Assembly: GCF_008905045.1 (NCBI RefSeq)
Contig: NZ_VWMY01000006.1
Coordinates: forward strand, 155,557 to 219,556
Length of the DNA: 64,000 bases
DNA from: Streptomyces albicerus
Lineage (GTDB): Bacteria; Actinomycetota; Actinomycetes; Streptomycetales; Streptomycetaceae
Direction of reading: 5' to 3'
The notes under the pieces are model-generated. The model was not told the DNA's origin. It saw only the letters and a program-made list of their open reading frames with translations, and ran no database searches. This document shows positions 63,932-64,000 of this stretch, one piece after another. The position numbers and the translations under genes are program-made. Position 1 is the stretch's first letter, and the number at the start of each line of letters is the position of its first letter.

Positions 63932-64000
63932 TCGCGCAGTTCCCCGCGCCCCTTACGGGGCCCAGGCCTCACCTACCCAGGGGCGCGGGGAACTGCGCGA
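63932..64000. repeat. Inverted pair of the 21-bp dispersed repeat
   Basis: The 21-bp element is present as an inverted pair: left arm 63932-63952, right arm 63980-64000, with 27 bp between containing a smaller GGGGCCC motif. A third copy is at 61206-61226. It continues to the window edge. No gene is seen in 63807-64000. Confidence 0.8.

Noticed and set aside
1..64000. CRISPR arrays, insertion sequences, integrases, prophage genes
   Set aside because: No regularly spaced repeat with unique spacers, no transposase or integrase motif seen on either strand.

Overview
The window is chromosomal DNA from a Streptomyces-type actinomycete. The base composition is very high in G+C, GTG and TTG starts are frequent, operons are coupled by ATGA/GTGA overlaps, and the gene order follows the conserved Streptomyces core block that I know from S. 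coelicolor (hexosaminidase/ABC operon, yqgE, murA, hup, malic enzyme, HelD-type helicase, sigU and its anti-sigma factor, nnaR-narK, matAB, LysR regulator, ssrA-smpB, ftsX-ftsE, prfB). The synteny statements come from memory of that genome, not from a search.

Layout. 1-2 kb: end of a xanthine-dehydrogenase-like operon (FeS and FAD subunits). 2.2-7.7 kb: a leftward sugar ABC operon (binding protein, two permeases, GH20 hexosaminidase) whose promoter carries a DasR-like (dre) palindrome, so chitin-sugar uptake is the likely role. 7.9-13 kb: housekeeping genes (DUF3039, YqgE, MurA, HU, malic enzyme) and, at 12.84-12.98 kb, a candidate small RNA with its own promoter and terminator. 13-21.3 kb: HelD-like helicase, SigU-type ECF sigma/anti-sigma pair, CGNR protein, DUF1772 protein, NnaR and NarK (nitrate/nitrite uptake and control). 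21.4-22.6 kb: a membrane protein with an 11-residue tandem repeat.

22.7-36.4 kb is an accessory island inserted between conserved genes. It holds a large RHS/YD-repeat polymorphic toxin with a WXG-like N-terminus and a C-terminal ADP-ribosyltransferase-like tip, a second WXG-type secreted protein with a small WXG-like partner, several immunity-type genes (one a tandem SUKH-3 fusion, one SUKH/SMI1, one unknown next to the toxin), secreted and lipoprotein genes, and several decayed genes. One lipoprotein leader with its upstream DNA is present three times across the island.

36.7-41.7 kb: matA-matB plus an acyltransferase, an apparent operon for a surface PNAG-like glycan. 41.8-44.3 kb: divergent LysR and MFS genes. 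44.4-54.1 kb: a rightward xylo-oligosaccharide-type operon (binding protein, two permeases, GH31 alpha-xylosidase, LacI regulator, GH3 enzyme) preceded by a well-formed promoter with a perfect palindrome at the predicted start point and three related half-sites spaced exactly 24 bp. 54.2-64 kb: PBP4-type carboxypeptidase, secreted esterase, ssrA (tmRNA), smpB, S41 protease, ftsX, ftsE, a small zinc-ribbon membrane protein, an LAETG cell-wall protein, prfB, and copies of a 21-bp dispersed repeat.

Limits: all family calls are by eye from translated sequence and known motifs. Starts are chosen from Shine-Dalgarno spacing and family length, and operator and RNA calls are pattern based.
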